Origin: an actinobacterium acMicro-4
Lineage (GTDB): Bacteria > Actinomycetota > Actinomycetes > Actinomycetales > Microbacteriaceae
Reading direction: 5' to 3'
NCBI GenBank assembly: GCA_000754445.1
Contig: JNSD01000004.1
Span: 1-48,131 of the forward strand
DNA length: 48,131 nucleotides
The notes under the pieces were generated by a model. That model saw only the letters and a list, made by a program, of their open reading frames with translations. It did not search any database and was not told where the DNA came from. The position numbers were made by a program, and so were the translations under genes. This document shows, in pieces, positions 26,822-35,343 of the stretch. The stretch's first letter is position 1. Each line of letters begins with the position of its first letter.

Positions 26822-28195
26822 GTGGCTGAGCACACTTTTGATCTTGTCGTTCTAGGCGCAGGAAGTGGTGGCTACGCAGCCGCTCTTCGAGCCAGTCAAC
26901 TCGGCATGAGCGTCGGGCTCATTGAGAAAGACAAGGTCGGTGGCACCTGCCTTCATCTGGGGTGTATTCCCACCAAGGCTCTCCTGCACGCCGCAGAGGT
27001 TGCTGACTCTGCTCGCCACTCCGACATGTTTGGCGTTCGGGCAACACTCGAGGGTGTTGACCTGCCCGCGGTAAACCAGTACCGCGATGGCATCGTCGCG
27101 TCAAAATACAAGGGCTTGCAGGGGCTCATTAAAGCCCGCGGCATCACCATGATTGAAGGCACGGGCACACTAATTTCTCCGACCACCGTCCAGGTGGGCG
27201 ACGACACAATTGTCGGTAAGAACGTTGTTCTGGCCACCGGCTCATACCCGAAGTCCCTCCCCGGGCTGGAGATCGGTGGACGCATTATCACCTCCGAGCA
27301 GGCTCTCGCTCTCGATTGGATTCCCAACAAGGTCATCATTCTCGGCGGTGGAGTAATCGGTGTTGAGTTCTCCAGCGTCTGGCGCTCGTTCGGCGCCGAG
27401 GTCACCATCGTTGAGGGGCTGCCTCGTTTGGTGCCCGCCGAGGACGAGTCAATTTCTAAGCAGTTTGAGCGTGCGTTCCGCAAGCGCGGCATCAATTTCC
27501 ACACTGGTGTGCGTTTCCAGTCCGCAACCCAGGACGATAACTCTGTGACCGTCACCCTCGACAACGGCACAGTCGAGACCGCAGACCTATTGCTTGTCGC
27601 TGTGGGACGCGGACCCAAGACCGATGGCATGGGTTTCGAAGCGGTGGGCGTTGCCATGGACCGCGGCTACGTCCTCACCGACGAGCGCCTTCGCACCAAC
27701 ATCCCCGGGGTGTTCGCCGTCGGCGACATTGTGCCAGGCATTCAACTTGCCCACCGCGGCTTCCAGCACGGAATCTTCGTGGCGGAGGAGCTTGCTGGCC
27801 TGAACCCCATGGTCGTATCGGATCGCAATATCCCGAAGGTCACCTACAGCGAGCCCGAGGTTGCCTCTGTTGGCTACTCCGAGCACGCAGCGAAGGAAGA
27901 GTTTGGCGAGGCAGGCATCGCCGTCTATGACTACAACCTTGCAGGCAACGGCAAGAGCCACATTCTCGAAACCGCCGGTTCCATCAAGGTGATTCGCCAG
28001 GTGGATGGCCCAGTCCTCGGTGTTCACATGATTGGCGCTCGCGTCGGAGAACTCATTGGCGAAGCGCAGCTCGCCGTCAACTGGGACGCACACCCGGAAG
28101 ATATTGCCCCGCTGCTCCACGCTCACCCCACCCAAAACGAAGCTCTGGGAGAGGCCTTCCTCGCTATCGCAGGCAAACCCCTGCACGCGCTGTAG
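26822..28195 (+). CDS. lpdA: Dihydrolipoyl dehydrogenase (E3)
   Basis: A 457-residue FAD-dependent disulfide oxidoreductase that reoxidises the dihydrolipoyl groups of 2-oxoacid dehydrogenase complexes with NAD+. The FAD site GAGSGGYAAALRA, redox pair Cys43/Cys48 in GGTCLHLGCIPTK, the NAD site ILGGGVIGVEFSS, the second FAD motif TNIPGVFAVGDI and the C-terminal HAHPTQNEALGEA with the catalytic His-Glu pair are all present. GTG 26822 is preceded by GAGGGAG about 10 bases upstream. It is 39 bases ahead of the E2 gene, so E3 and E2 are made together. Confidence 0.96.
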   Translation: MAEHTFDLVVLGAGSGGYAAALRASQLGMSVGLIEKDKVGGTCLHLGCIPTKALLHAAEVADSARHSDMFGVRATLEGVDLPAVNQYRDGIVASKYKGLQGLIKARGITMIEGTGTLISPTTVQVGDDTIVGKNVVLATGSYPKSLPGLEIGGRIITSEQALALDWIPNKVIILGGGVIGVEFSSVWRSFGAEVTIVEGLPRLVPAEDESISKQFERAFRKRGINFHTGVRFQSATQDDNSVTVTLDNGTVETADLLLVAVGRGPKTDGMGFEAVGVAMDRGYVLTDERLRTNIPGVFAVGDIVPGIQLAHRGFQHGIFVAEELAGLNPMVVSDRNIPKVTYSEPEVASVGYSEHAAKEEFGEAGIAVYDYNLAGNGKSHILETAGSIKVIRQVDGPVLGVHMIGARVGELIGEAQLAVNWDAHPEDIAPLLHAHPTQNEALGEAFLAIAGKPLHAL

Positions 28196-28234
28196 GGTCT
28201 TCCCGAAACCCCTCTCACAAGGAGACATCTCACC

Positions 28235-29650
28235 ATGAGTCAAGAAGTCACCCTCCCGGCCCTCGGCGAAAGCGTCACCGAAGGAACGGTCACCCGTTGG
28301 TTAAAGAAGGTCGGTGACACGGTCGCCGTCGACGAAGCCCTTGTTGAAATCTCCACCGACAAAGTCGACACTGAAATCCCCTCGCCCATCGCCGGCGTAG
28401 TGGAGGCAATTCTGGTGGCCGAGGATGAGACCGTCGCAGTTGGCGCAGTTCTTGCTCGTATTGGTGATGGCTCTGGAGCCGCTACCATACCTGCCGCGCC
28501 CGCCGCACCCGCCGTGGTTGAACCCGCCGTCACTCAAGTCCCCGTCGCTGCAACCCCGCCAGCTCCTGAGCCCACTCCTGAGCCCACTCCTGAGCCCGCT
28601 CCTGTTGCCGCACCTGTCGCAGCACCACCTTTCGTGACGCTGCCACCGGTTGCCGCTCCAGCGGTTGCCGCTCCCCCCGTGCCAGTTCCCGCCCCGCAGG
28701 TTGCCTCAGCCCCTGCTCCAGCAGGCCTCCCCCAGCCCCTACCACCGGGCGGGCGCGCAATGCCCTATGTGACTCCGATCGTGCGCAAGCTTGCCCATGA
28801 TCACGGCATTGACGTGTCGCGGATTACCGGAACAGGCGTTGGTGGTCGCATCCGCAAGGACGACATTCTGGCCGCCGCCGGCCAGGCCAGCCAGCCAGCT
28901 CCGCTCGCCGCACCCACCACGGTGGCCGCCTCAGACCTGCGCGGCACCTCGGTTCCGATGAGCCGCCTGCGGAAGGTTATCGCCGAGCGTGCTGTTGCCT
29001 CCATGCAGCAAACCGCCCAGCTGACGAGTGTCGTCGAGGTGGATGTCACCGAGGTCGCTGAATTGCGCGCTGTTGTCAAGGACCAGTTCGTAGCTGCCAC
29101 CGGCGTCAAGCTCAGTTTCCTGCCCTTCTTCGTGAAGGCGGCAGCCGAGGCTCTTCAGGTTTTCCCCATCATCAACGCGATCGTCGATGGAGACAACATT
29201 GTGTACCCGGCAACAGAAAACATCTCTATCGCTGTTGATACGGAGCGCGGCCTCCTCACTCCCGTTCTCAAGTCAGTCGGTGAGCTGAACATTGCCCAGA
29301 TAGCCGCAGCGGTGTCCGACCTAGCCGAGCGCACCCGCACGAACAAGTTGAGCCCGGATGAGCTAGCCGGTGGAACGTTCACCCTGACAAACACGGGATC
29401 CCGAGGCTCTCTCTTTGACACCCCGGTGGTGTTCCTCCCCCAGGTTGCCATCCTCGGCACGGGCATCGTGCAGAAAAAGCCCGTGGTCGTCACCCATGAC
29501 GGTGACGACTCCATTGCGATTCGTCAGATGGTCTACTTGGCACTCTCCTATGACCACCGCATTGTCGACGGAGCAGACGCGGCCCGGTTCCTCACCATGG
29601 TGAAGGACCGTCTCGAGGCCGGCGACTTCGACGGCGATCTCGGCATCTAA
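28235..29650 (+). CDS. sucB: 2-oxoacid dehydrogenase E2 component (dihydrolipoamide acyltransferase)
   Basis: A 471-residue E2 core protein that moves the acyl group from lipoate to CoA. It has one lipoyl domain (1-75) with Lys43 in STDKVDTEIPSP, a proline/alanine-rich linker of about 100 residues, a peripheral subunit-binding domain (YVTPIVRKLAHDHGIDVSRI), and the catalytic domain with His441 and Asp445 in YDHRIVDGAD. AAGGAG lies 10 bases before ATG 28235. Actinobacterial versions serve the 2-oxoglutarate or pyruvate complex, or both. Sequence alone does not decide, so the symbol is by family convention. Confidence 0.93.
   Translation: MSQEVTLPALGESVTEGTVTRWLKKVGDTVAVDEALVEISTDKVDTEIPSPIAGVVEAILVAEDETVAVGAVLARIGDGSGAATIPAAPAAPAVVEPAVTQVPVAATPPAPEPTPEPTPEPAPVAAPVAAPPFVTLPPVAAPAVAAPPVPVPAPQVASAPAPAGLPQPLPPGGRAMPYVTPIVRKLAHDHGIDVSRITGTGVGGRIRKDDILAAAGQASQPAPLAAPTTVAASDLRGTSVPMSRLRKVIAERAVASMQQTAQLTSVVEVDVTEVAELRAVVKDQFVAATGVKLSFLPFFVKAAAEALQVFPIINAIVDGDNIVYPATENISIAVDTERGLLTPVLKSVGELNIAQIAAAVSDLAERTRTNKLSPDELAGGTFTLTNTGSRGSLFDTPVVFLPQVAILGTGIVQKKPVVVTHDGDDSIAIRQMVYLALSYDHRIVDGADAARFLTMVKDRLEAGDFDGDLGI
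28565..28600 (+). repeat. 12-bp tandem repeat (3 copies) in E2 linker
   Basis: Three copies of cctgagcccact, the last with one substitution (cctgagcccgct), encode a Pro-Glu-Pro-Thr-type repeat in the flexible linker of the E2 protein. Length changes here would alter linker length without breaking the frame. Confidence 0.85.
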
Positions 29651-29678
29651 GAACGCTTCAGGAAATCGAGGGTTAACC

Positions 29679-30386
29679 ATGGCGAAGAAAAACGACTCAA
29701 CCACCAAAGAGCCAGGCAGAGCAAAGCAGCTGTGGCAAATCTTCTTGATGACCAAGAAGACCGACAAGGCATTGATCCCGCTGTTGATTCTGACCCTCGT
29801 CGCCCCCCTTGCTGCTGGTATCGGGGCGGCCATCCTGATTTCTGCTGGCAGTATCCTCACCCTGATTCTCTACATCATCACCGGTCTGATGCTCTCGATT
29901 CTGTTGACCCTGGTAGTGCTCGGGAACCGAGCAGAGCGCACTGCCTACCAACAGATCTCTGGCAAGCCAGGCGCTGTTGGCGCAGTCCTGCGCAGCGCGC
30001 TGCGCCGCGTGTGGCAGGCCAGCGAATTTCCTGTTGCGGTCAATCCAAAGACTCAAGAGGCTGTCTATCGGGCGGTGGGCAAGCCAGGCGTTGTTCTGAT
30101 TGGTGAGGGGCCTCAGTCCAAGACCAAGAAGATGCTCGATGACGAGCGTCGAGCTGTGCTGCGCGCGGTTCCCGACATTCCCGTGCACTACGTGTTCGTG
30201 GGGCCTGATGCCGATGCAACCCCTCTCTACAAGCTCAGCAAAAAGCTGAGATCCTTCAAGAACTCCTTGCGCAAGGCAGAAGTTCTGGCGGTCTCGCACC
30301 GTTTGAATTCACTCTCGCGAGGAGGGAGCCTGCCCATCCCCAAGGGCATGGACCCCATGAAGGCTCGAGCCCAGCGTCCCCGCTAG
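29679..30386 (+). CDS. DUF4191 family membrane protein
   Basis: A 235-residue protein of the actinobacterial DUF4191 family, function unknown. A lysine-rich N-terminus (MAKKNDSTTKEPGRAK) precedes two hydrophobic segments (ALIPLLILTLVAPLAAGIGA and ILTLILYIITGLMLSILLTL). The soluble C-terminal part has conserved RVWQASEFPVAVNPKTQ, GKPGVVLIGEGP and VPDIPVHYVFVG. The basic tail could interact with nucleic acid or membrane; that is a guess. It lies 28 bases after the E2 gene, with GAGGG as ribosome site, as in mycobacteria (Rv2219). Confidence 0.88.
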   Translation: MAKKNDSTTKEPGRAKQLWQIFLMTKKTDKALIPLLILTLVAPLAAGIGAAILISAGSILTLILYIITGLMLSILLTLVVLGNRAERTAYQQISGKPGAVGAVLRSALRRVWQASEFPVAVNPKTQEAVYRAVGKPGVVLIGEGPQSKTKKMLDDERRAVLRAVPDIPVHYVFVGPDADATPLYKLSKKLRSFKNSLRKAEVLAVSHRLNSLSRGGSLPIPKGMDPMKARAQRPR

Positions 30387-30398
30387 GGACGACTCTGG

Positions 30399-30797
30399 CT
30401 AACGACGCACCAGGATTGTCCCGACCAGGCGGTCGTGGCCGCCTCGCATGTCCTCATCGGTGAGTATCGCCGGGATCACCGCGGCGACCAGCAGCGGGCG
30501 CACCAGGGGAGCAATGATGCCCAGTGCCCCACCCCTGATCGGCGCAATGCGGATTCCGCACATCAGGTGACCGGGCGTTCCTGCCGCAAAGAGGCCACCG
30601 AGCATCGATAGGCCCACGAACACAGCCAAGGTCGGAAGAGCACGGTATTCAAAAAACAGGACAGACACACCAACGGCAATGCCCCAGTCGATGGCCAATC
30701 CGAGGGCCCTTCGCAGATAGGTGGGAGTGGACCGGGGGCCATTTTTCGGCAAACCAAACTTCTTGCCGGGCCAATAGTTGGGGTCAGCGCTCTCCAC
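30399..30797 (-). CDS. RDD family membrane protein
   Basis: A 132-residue small membrane protein of the RDD family. It starts with WPGKKFGLPKNGPRS, a signature of the actinobacterial RDD proteins found beside glnA, followed by about three hydrophobic segments (LGLAIDWGIAVGVSVLFF, LAVFVGLSMLGGLFAAG, IAPLVRPLLVAAVIPAIL) and the ending HDRLVGTILV. Function is unknown. GTG 30797 has TACACT 6 bases upstream, indicating a leaderless message. It diverges from glnA and converges with DUF4191 across a 12-base gap. Confidence 0.87.
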   Translation of the reverse strand: MESADPNYWPGKKFGLPKNGPRSTPTYLRRALGLAIDWGIAVGVSVLFFEYRALPTLAVFVGLSMLGGLFAAGTPGHLMCGIRIAPIRGGALGIIAPLVRPLLVAAVIPAILTDEDMRGGHDRLVGTILVRR

Positions 30798-30803
30798 CTC
30801 GCC

Positions 30804-30809
30804 AGTGTA
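30804..30809 (-). promoter_or_regulatory. Candidate -10 element for leaderless RDD transcript
   Basis: TACACT on the minus strand ends 6 bases before GTG 30797. It lies about 25 bases from the GlnR-like operator of glnA, so nitrogen control could affect both genes. Confidence 0.45.
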
Positions 30810-30834
30810 GGGCGAGTTACGAGTCGGTCAGGGT

Positions 30835-30872
30835 TTAACACGTCTGAAACATTTCGGATATCGCAAAGAAAC
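30835..30872 (+). promoter_or_regulatory. GlnR-like operator upstream of glnA
   Basis: Four pentamers spaced by exactly six bases: TTAAC (30835-30839), GAAAC (30846-30850), GATAT (30857-30861) and GAAAC (30868-30872). This fits the actinobacterial GlnR box, an a-site/b-site pair repeated with an 11-base period (GTnAC-n6-GAAAC). Both b-sites are perfect and both a-sites are degenerate. The operator lies 73 bases before the glnA ATG. A TAGCGT at 30883-30888 is a possible -10, placing the box at the normal activator position. No GlnR gene is in the window. Confidence 0.7.
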
Positions 30873-30945
30873 TGACGGGGCTTAGCGTGAGGGTGCGTTG
30901 AAACCTCAGCGCGCCCCATCCCACGAAAAATCAGGAGCCACCAGC

Positions 30946-32370
30946 ATGTTTAAGAACTCCTCTGAGGTTCTCAAATACATCAAAGATAACGACGTCAAGT
31001 TTCTTGACATCCGCTTCACCGACCTTCCGGGTGTGCAACAGCACTTCAACATTCCCGCCAAATCTGTCGACGAAGAGTTCTTCACCGTCGGCCAACTCTT
31101 TGATGGTTCTTCCATCCGAGGTTTCCAGCAAATCCACGAATCAGACCTTCAGCTGATTCCCGATGTGACCACGGCCTATGTCGATCCGTTCCGCGACGAG
31201 AAGACCGTCATCATGATCTTCGACATCTACAACCCTCGCAACGGAGAGATTTATAGTCGCGACCCGCGCCAGGTTGCTCACAAGGCCGAGAAGTATTTGG
31301 CCTCGACGGGAATCGCCGATACAGCCTTCTTTGCACCCGAGGCTGAGTTCTTCATCTTTGATGACGTTCGCTACGAAGTCCGTCAGAACCGCAGCTACTA
31401 CGAGGTTGATTCGATTGAGGGCGCCTGGAACACCGGGCGTCACGAAGAGGGTGGCAACCTTGCCAACAAGACCCCCTACAAGGGTGGCTACTTCCCGGTC
31501 AGCCCCATTGACCACATCGCTGATCTGCGGGATGACATCTGCCTCAAACTCGACGACGCCGGACTGATTGTTGAACGCTCGCACCACGAGGTGGGAACCG
31601 CCGGTCAGGCAGAAATCAACTATCGCTTCAACACCATGGTGAAGGCGGCGGATGACATTCTGAAGTTCAAGTACATCGTCAAGAACACGGCCCTGCAGTG
31701 GGGCAAGACGGCCACTTTCATGCCCAAGCCCCTCATGGGTGACAACGGTTCGGGTATGCACACCCACCAGTCGCTCTGGAGCGACGGCAAGCCACTGTTC
31801 TACGACGAGGCTGGCTACGGTGGACTGAGCGACATCGCTCGTTGGTATATCGGTGGAATACTCGCCCACGCGCCAGCGCTCCTTGCCTTCACGAACCCGA
31901 GCATCAACAGCTTCCACCGCTTGGTTCCAGGCTTTGAGGCTCCGGTCAACCTGGTGTATTCGGCTGGAAACCGCTCGGCGGCCATCCGTATTCCGATCAC
32001 CGGAACCAACCCGAAGGCCAAGCGCATCGAGTTCCGTGCGCCTGACGCGTCGGGTAATCCCTACCTCGCCTTTGCTGCTCAGATGATGGCGGGTCTGGAT
32101 GGCATCCAGAACAAGACCGAACCCCACGAGCCAGTGGACAAGGACCTCTATGAGCTTCCCCCCGAGGAAGCCAAGTCGATCCCGCAACTCCCCGGCTCTC
32201 TCGAAGCGGCACTGGCAGCACTGGAGGCCGACAACGCCTTCTTGCTCAAGGGTGGCGTCTTCACCGAAGATCTGATCGAAACCTGGGTTGCGTTCAAACG
32301 CGAACACGAGATTGCGCCCATGGCGCAGCGCCCTCACCCGTTCGAGTACGAGCTTTACTACAGCGTCTAG
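30946..32370 (+). CDS. glnA: Glutamine synthetase type I
   Basis: A 474-residue GSI-beta glutamine synthetase, forming glutamine from glutamate, ammonia and ATP as a dodecamer. Family motifs are [36 protein letters not shown], and [10 protein letters not shown]. The adenylylation site is retained: Tyr402 in [12 protein letters not shown], the target of GlnE encoded next door. ATG 30946 has AGGAG (30933-30937) 8 bases upstream; an in-frame extension to 30898 is rejected. Expression is probably under GlnR through the upstream box. A strong hairpin terminator follows. Confidence 0.98.
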   Translation: MFKNSSEVLKYIKDNDVKFLDIRFTDLPGVQQHFNIPAKSVDEEFFTVGQLFDGSSIRGFQQIHESDLQLIPDVTTAYVDPFRDEKTVIMIFDIYNPRNGEIYSRDPRQVAHKAEKYLASTGIADTAFFAPEAEFFIFDDVRYEVRQNRSYYEVDSIEGAWNTGRHEEGGNLANKTPYKGGYFPVSPIDHIADLRDDICLKLDDAGLIVERSHHEVGTAGQAEINYRFNTMVKAADDILKFKYIVKNTALQWGKTATFMPKPLMGDNGSGMHTHQSLWSDGKPLFYDEAGYGGLSDIARWYIGGILAHAPALLAFTNPSINSFHRLVPGFEAPVNLVYSAGNRSAAIRIPITGTNPKAKRIEFRAPDASGNPYLAFAAQMMAGLDGIQNKTEPHEPVDKDLYELPPEEAKSIPQLPGSLEAALAALEADNAFLLKGGVFTEDLIETWVAFKREHEIAPMAQRPHPFEYELYYSV

Positions 32371-32382
32371 ATCACCTCGACT

Positions 32383-32416
32383 CTGGTGGGTCCTATCGTG
32401 GGATGGGGCCCACCAG
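32383..32416. terminator. Hairpin between convergent glnA and glnE
   Basis: An 11-base-pair stem, CTGGTGGGTCC paired with GGGCCCACCAG with one G-U wobble, around a 12-base loop. It lies 13 bases after the glnA stop and just after the glnE stop (6 bases beyond it on the minus strand), so it can terminate both. It is the clearest terminator in the window. Confidence 0.8.
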
Positions 32417-32421
32417 TGCCG

Positions 32422-35331
32422 TTAAGGGGTGTTTTTCTTCCCGTAGAAGACTCGCTCGAACACGACTCTCGCGTGGCGCGTGACCCTGAGGTACTGCTCG
32501 TCCAAGGCTGTCGCACTTCCCGGCTGGTAGCCCATCAGCCTGGCCGCGCCCTCCAGGGTCTCGCGATCAACGGGCAGGACATCTGTAGCCCTGGCTCCAA
32601 AAAGCGTCAGCGCGGTGCGAACCCGCGAAGCCATCAGCCACGCGTCACGGAGCTCCTCTGCGTCGGAGCTCGTGACAATGCCCTCCGCTTCTAAGACTGA
32701 TAGTGCTAGCAGCGTCGAGGGGGTGCGAAGCCCCTCTAGTCGTCGCCCGTGGTGAAGTTGAAGAAGCTGAACAGCCCACTCCACGTCGCTCAGCGACCCC
32801 CGACCAAGCTTCAGGTGTCTCGTGGCATCAGCGCCCTGGGGAAGACGCTCCGACTCGACTCGCGCCTTGATCCGTCGAATCTCACGAGCGTCACTCTCCC
32901 CAAAGCTCTCCGGATAACGCACAGCATCAGCCATCAGCATGAAGTCTGCGCGCAGTGCGCCATCGCCAATAACGTCTCTCGCGCGAAGGAGTGCTTGCGC
33001 TTCCCAGCCCAGAGCCCACCGCTCGTAGTACTGCCGATAGGCGTCAAGGCTGCGCACCAGAGGGCCATTCTTCCCCTCGGGACGAAGCCCCGCGTCCAGT
33101 TCCACAGGAAAAAGCACATCCTCGCTCAGGCGGGTGATGTCCTTCACCACTGTGGAGGCAACGTCCATCGCCTGGTCCCCAGCACCGGCATCCCGGAAGA
33201 CATAGAGCACATCGAGGTCGCTACCAAAGCCCAGTTCTGCTCCACCGAAACGACCCATGCCAATAATGGCAAACTCAATCCCCGCGGCGTCTCTGCGGGC
33301 GATCTGGCATATCCCCTCCAAGAAGACCTCGGCGAGCTCACTCATGGCCCGCCCCACCCCTCCGATGTCGATTACCCCGACCATGCTGCCAAGCGCAATT
33401 CTCAAAAGCTCCCTCCGGCGCAACTGGCGCAGAGCGCCGCTGGCGCCGACCTCATCGGCCGAGTGTCGCTCGAGGGTTGCCCGCGTCTCGTCACGCAGGG
33501 AGCCTTGGTCTCGGGGAGCTAAATCCTCATCGTTATCAAGCCAGGCCGCCCCCTCGGGAATCCGACCGAGAAGCGCTGAGACATATCGGCTCGTCGAGAG
33601 CACACCCGTGAGACGCTTGGCAGCGCCCGAAGAATCTCGCAGCATCCGCAAAAACCAGTGCGTCTCGCCCAAGTCATCGCTGAGCGTCCTAAACGCGAGA
33701 AGGCCCCCGTCTGGGTCGGTGCCCTCGGAGAGCCACGAGAGAAGCACCGGGAGCAACGTGCGCTGGATTGCGGCGCGCCGTGACACCCCCTGGGTAAGAG
33801 CGCTGATGTGGTGGAGAGCGCCCTCGGGATTACGAAAACCAGAAGCTTGCAGGCGCAGTGTTGCCTGCTCGCTGGTCAGCTCAACCCCCGAGGCCGGCAG
33901 CCCCGCGACGGCAGAGAGCAGTGGGCGATAGAAGAGCTTCTCGTGAAGACTTCGCACCGCTCGCTGAATTCCCCGCCAGTGAGCCACTAAATCATCGGCA
34001 TTGTCAGCGAGCTTGGTTGAGCGAGCAAGTACCCGGATGGCACTCTCGTGCCGAGGCATCAGGTGGGTGCGCTCGAGCTTGGAGAGTTGAATTCGGTGCT
34101 CCAGTAGACGCAGCGTCCGGTACGCAAGGTCAAACTCCGCAGCTTCAGCTCGCCCCACATAACCGGCCTGGGACAGTGCCCGAAGAGCACCAAGAGTGTC
34201 GGCGAGGCGTACCGAATCATCGGTGGCGCCGTGAACCAACTGAAGAAGCTGAATGGTGAATTCAATGTCTCGAAGCCCACCCGGGCCTAGCTTGATCTGA
34301 TAATCGACATCCTCGGGTGGAATGTTTGCCGTCACACGCTCGCGCATCCGCTGCACCTGCTCGACAAACCCAGGCCGCTGCGACGCTGCCCAAATCATCG
34401 GCTCAACCGCCGCGCGATAGCGCTGACCAAGGTCGTGATCTCCCGCGAGCGGGCGCGCCTTGATCAATGCCTGGAACTCCCAATCGCTAGCCCAGCGCTG
34501 GTAATACGCGATGTGAGAATCCAGGGTGCGCACGAGTGCACCGTCTTTGCCCTCCGGGCGAAGATTGGGGTCGACCTCCCACAGACCAGGTTCAACGCCG
34601 AACTCCGTGATGCCACGCGCTGTCTCGCGAGCCAGCGCGGTTGCGCCCGCCAGTACCTTCTCTTGGTCGTGGCCCTCTGGAACCTCGGTGACGTAGATGA
34701 CATCCACGTCGCTGAGGTAATTGAGCTCGGCTGCGCCCGCCTTCCCCATGCCAATGATGGCGAGGGGAACATCGCTCGCCCCAAGCTGGTGTCGGGCTCT
34801 CGCGAGCATGAGCGACACGTCGACAACAGCGCCTGCCATATCGGCTAGAGCGCGGGCCACTCGCTCGACCACAGTGAGCGGAGTTGAGGCTTCGGAATCC
34901 CACAACGCCAGGGAACCGAGTGCTCGGCGATAAGCCACTCGCAGAGCGGTGATGGCCTCCTCGCCGGCAAGCCCTTCCACGGCCGCAGTAAAGACGCTCT
35001 GATAACCAGATTGATCCGGTGGCTGCTTGAGCGACGTTGTCACTAGATTCCACTGGTCGGGTCGTCGCAGAAGATAGTCCCCGAGACCGGAGCTGACACC
35101 GGTAAGGGTAATCAGGCGACGACGCGGAGCCTCTTTCGACCACAGGGCCTGAAAGCGCTTAGCGTCCTTGGCTCGAAGTGCCAGGAGGGTCTGGGCGGCG
35201 AGATCAGGATTTGCGGCATGGGAGAACTCCTCGGGGGACGCTTGGAGGTTCTCCAGCGCGCTGGTTGCCTGGTCAAGGCTCTCGAACCCCGCTCGGGCCA
35301 CGAGGGTGAGGGCGGAAGGAGGCCTTCGCAT
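32422..35331 (-). CDS. glnE: Bifunctional glutamine synthetase adenylyltransferase/deadenylase
   Basis: A 969-residue GlnE. It adds AMP to, and removes it from, the regulatory tyrosine of GlnA according to nitrogen status. It has two nucleotidyltransferase domains. One in the N-terminal half carries GMGKAGAAELNYLSDVDVIY (deadenylase side in E. coli order); the other in the C-terminal half carries GMGRFGGAELGFGSDLDVLY, with a helical bundle after each. Both keep the Gly-Ser/Asp-x-Asp catalytic pattern. ATG 35331 is 12 bases after the glnA2 stop, so the two are co-transcribed. Length is typical of actinobacterial GlnE. Confidence 0.95.
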   Translation of the reverse strand: MRRPPSALTLVARAGFESLDQATSALENLQASPEEFSHAANPDLAAQTLLALRAKDAKRFQALWSKEAPRRRLITLTGVSSGLGDYLLRRPDQWNLVTTSLKQPPDQSGYQSVFTAAVEGLAGEEAITALRVAYRRALGSLALWDSEASTPLTVVERVARALADMAGAVVDVSLMLARARHQLGASDVPLAIIGMGKAGAAELNYLSDVDVIYVTEVPEGHDQEKVLAGATALARETARGITEFGVEPGLWEVDPNLRPEGKDGALVRTLDSHIAYYQRWASDWEFQALIKARPLAGDHDLGQRYRAAVEPMIWAASQRPGFVEQVQRMRERVTANIPPEDVDYQIKLGPGGLRDIEFTIQLLQLVHGATDDSVRLADTLGALRALSQAGYVGRAEAAEFDLAYRTLRLLEHRIQLSKLERTHLMPRHESAIRVLARSTKLADNADDLVAHWRGIQRAVRSLHEKLFYRPLLSAVAGLPASGVELTSEQATLRLQASGFRNPEGALHHISALTQGVSRRAAIQRTLLPVLLSWLSEGTDPDGGLLAFRTLSDDLGETHWFLRMLRDSSGAAKRLTGVLSTSRYVSALLGRIPEGAAWLDNDEDLAPRDQGSLRDETRATLERHSADEVGASGALRQLRRRELLRIALGSMVGVIDIGGVGRAMSELAEVFLEGICQIARRDAAGIEFAIIGMGRFGGAELGFGSDLDVLYVFRDAGAGDQAMDVASTVVKDITRLSEDVLFPVELDAGLRPEGKNGPLVRSLDAYRQYYERWALGWEAQALLRARDVIGDGALRADFMLMADAVRYPESFGESDAREIRRIKARVESERLPQGADATRHLKLGRGSLSDVEWAVQLLQLHHGRRLEGLRTPSTLLALSVLEAEGIVTSSDAEELRDAWLMASRVRTALTLFGARATDVLPVDRETLEGAARLMGYQPGSATALDEQYLRVTRHARVVFERVFYGKKNTP

Positions 35332-35343
35332 GAGCGCTCGGGC

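Noticed and set aside
31141-32337. 398-codon open frame antisense to glnA
   Set aside because: Shadow of a confident glutamine synthetase; no domain.
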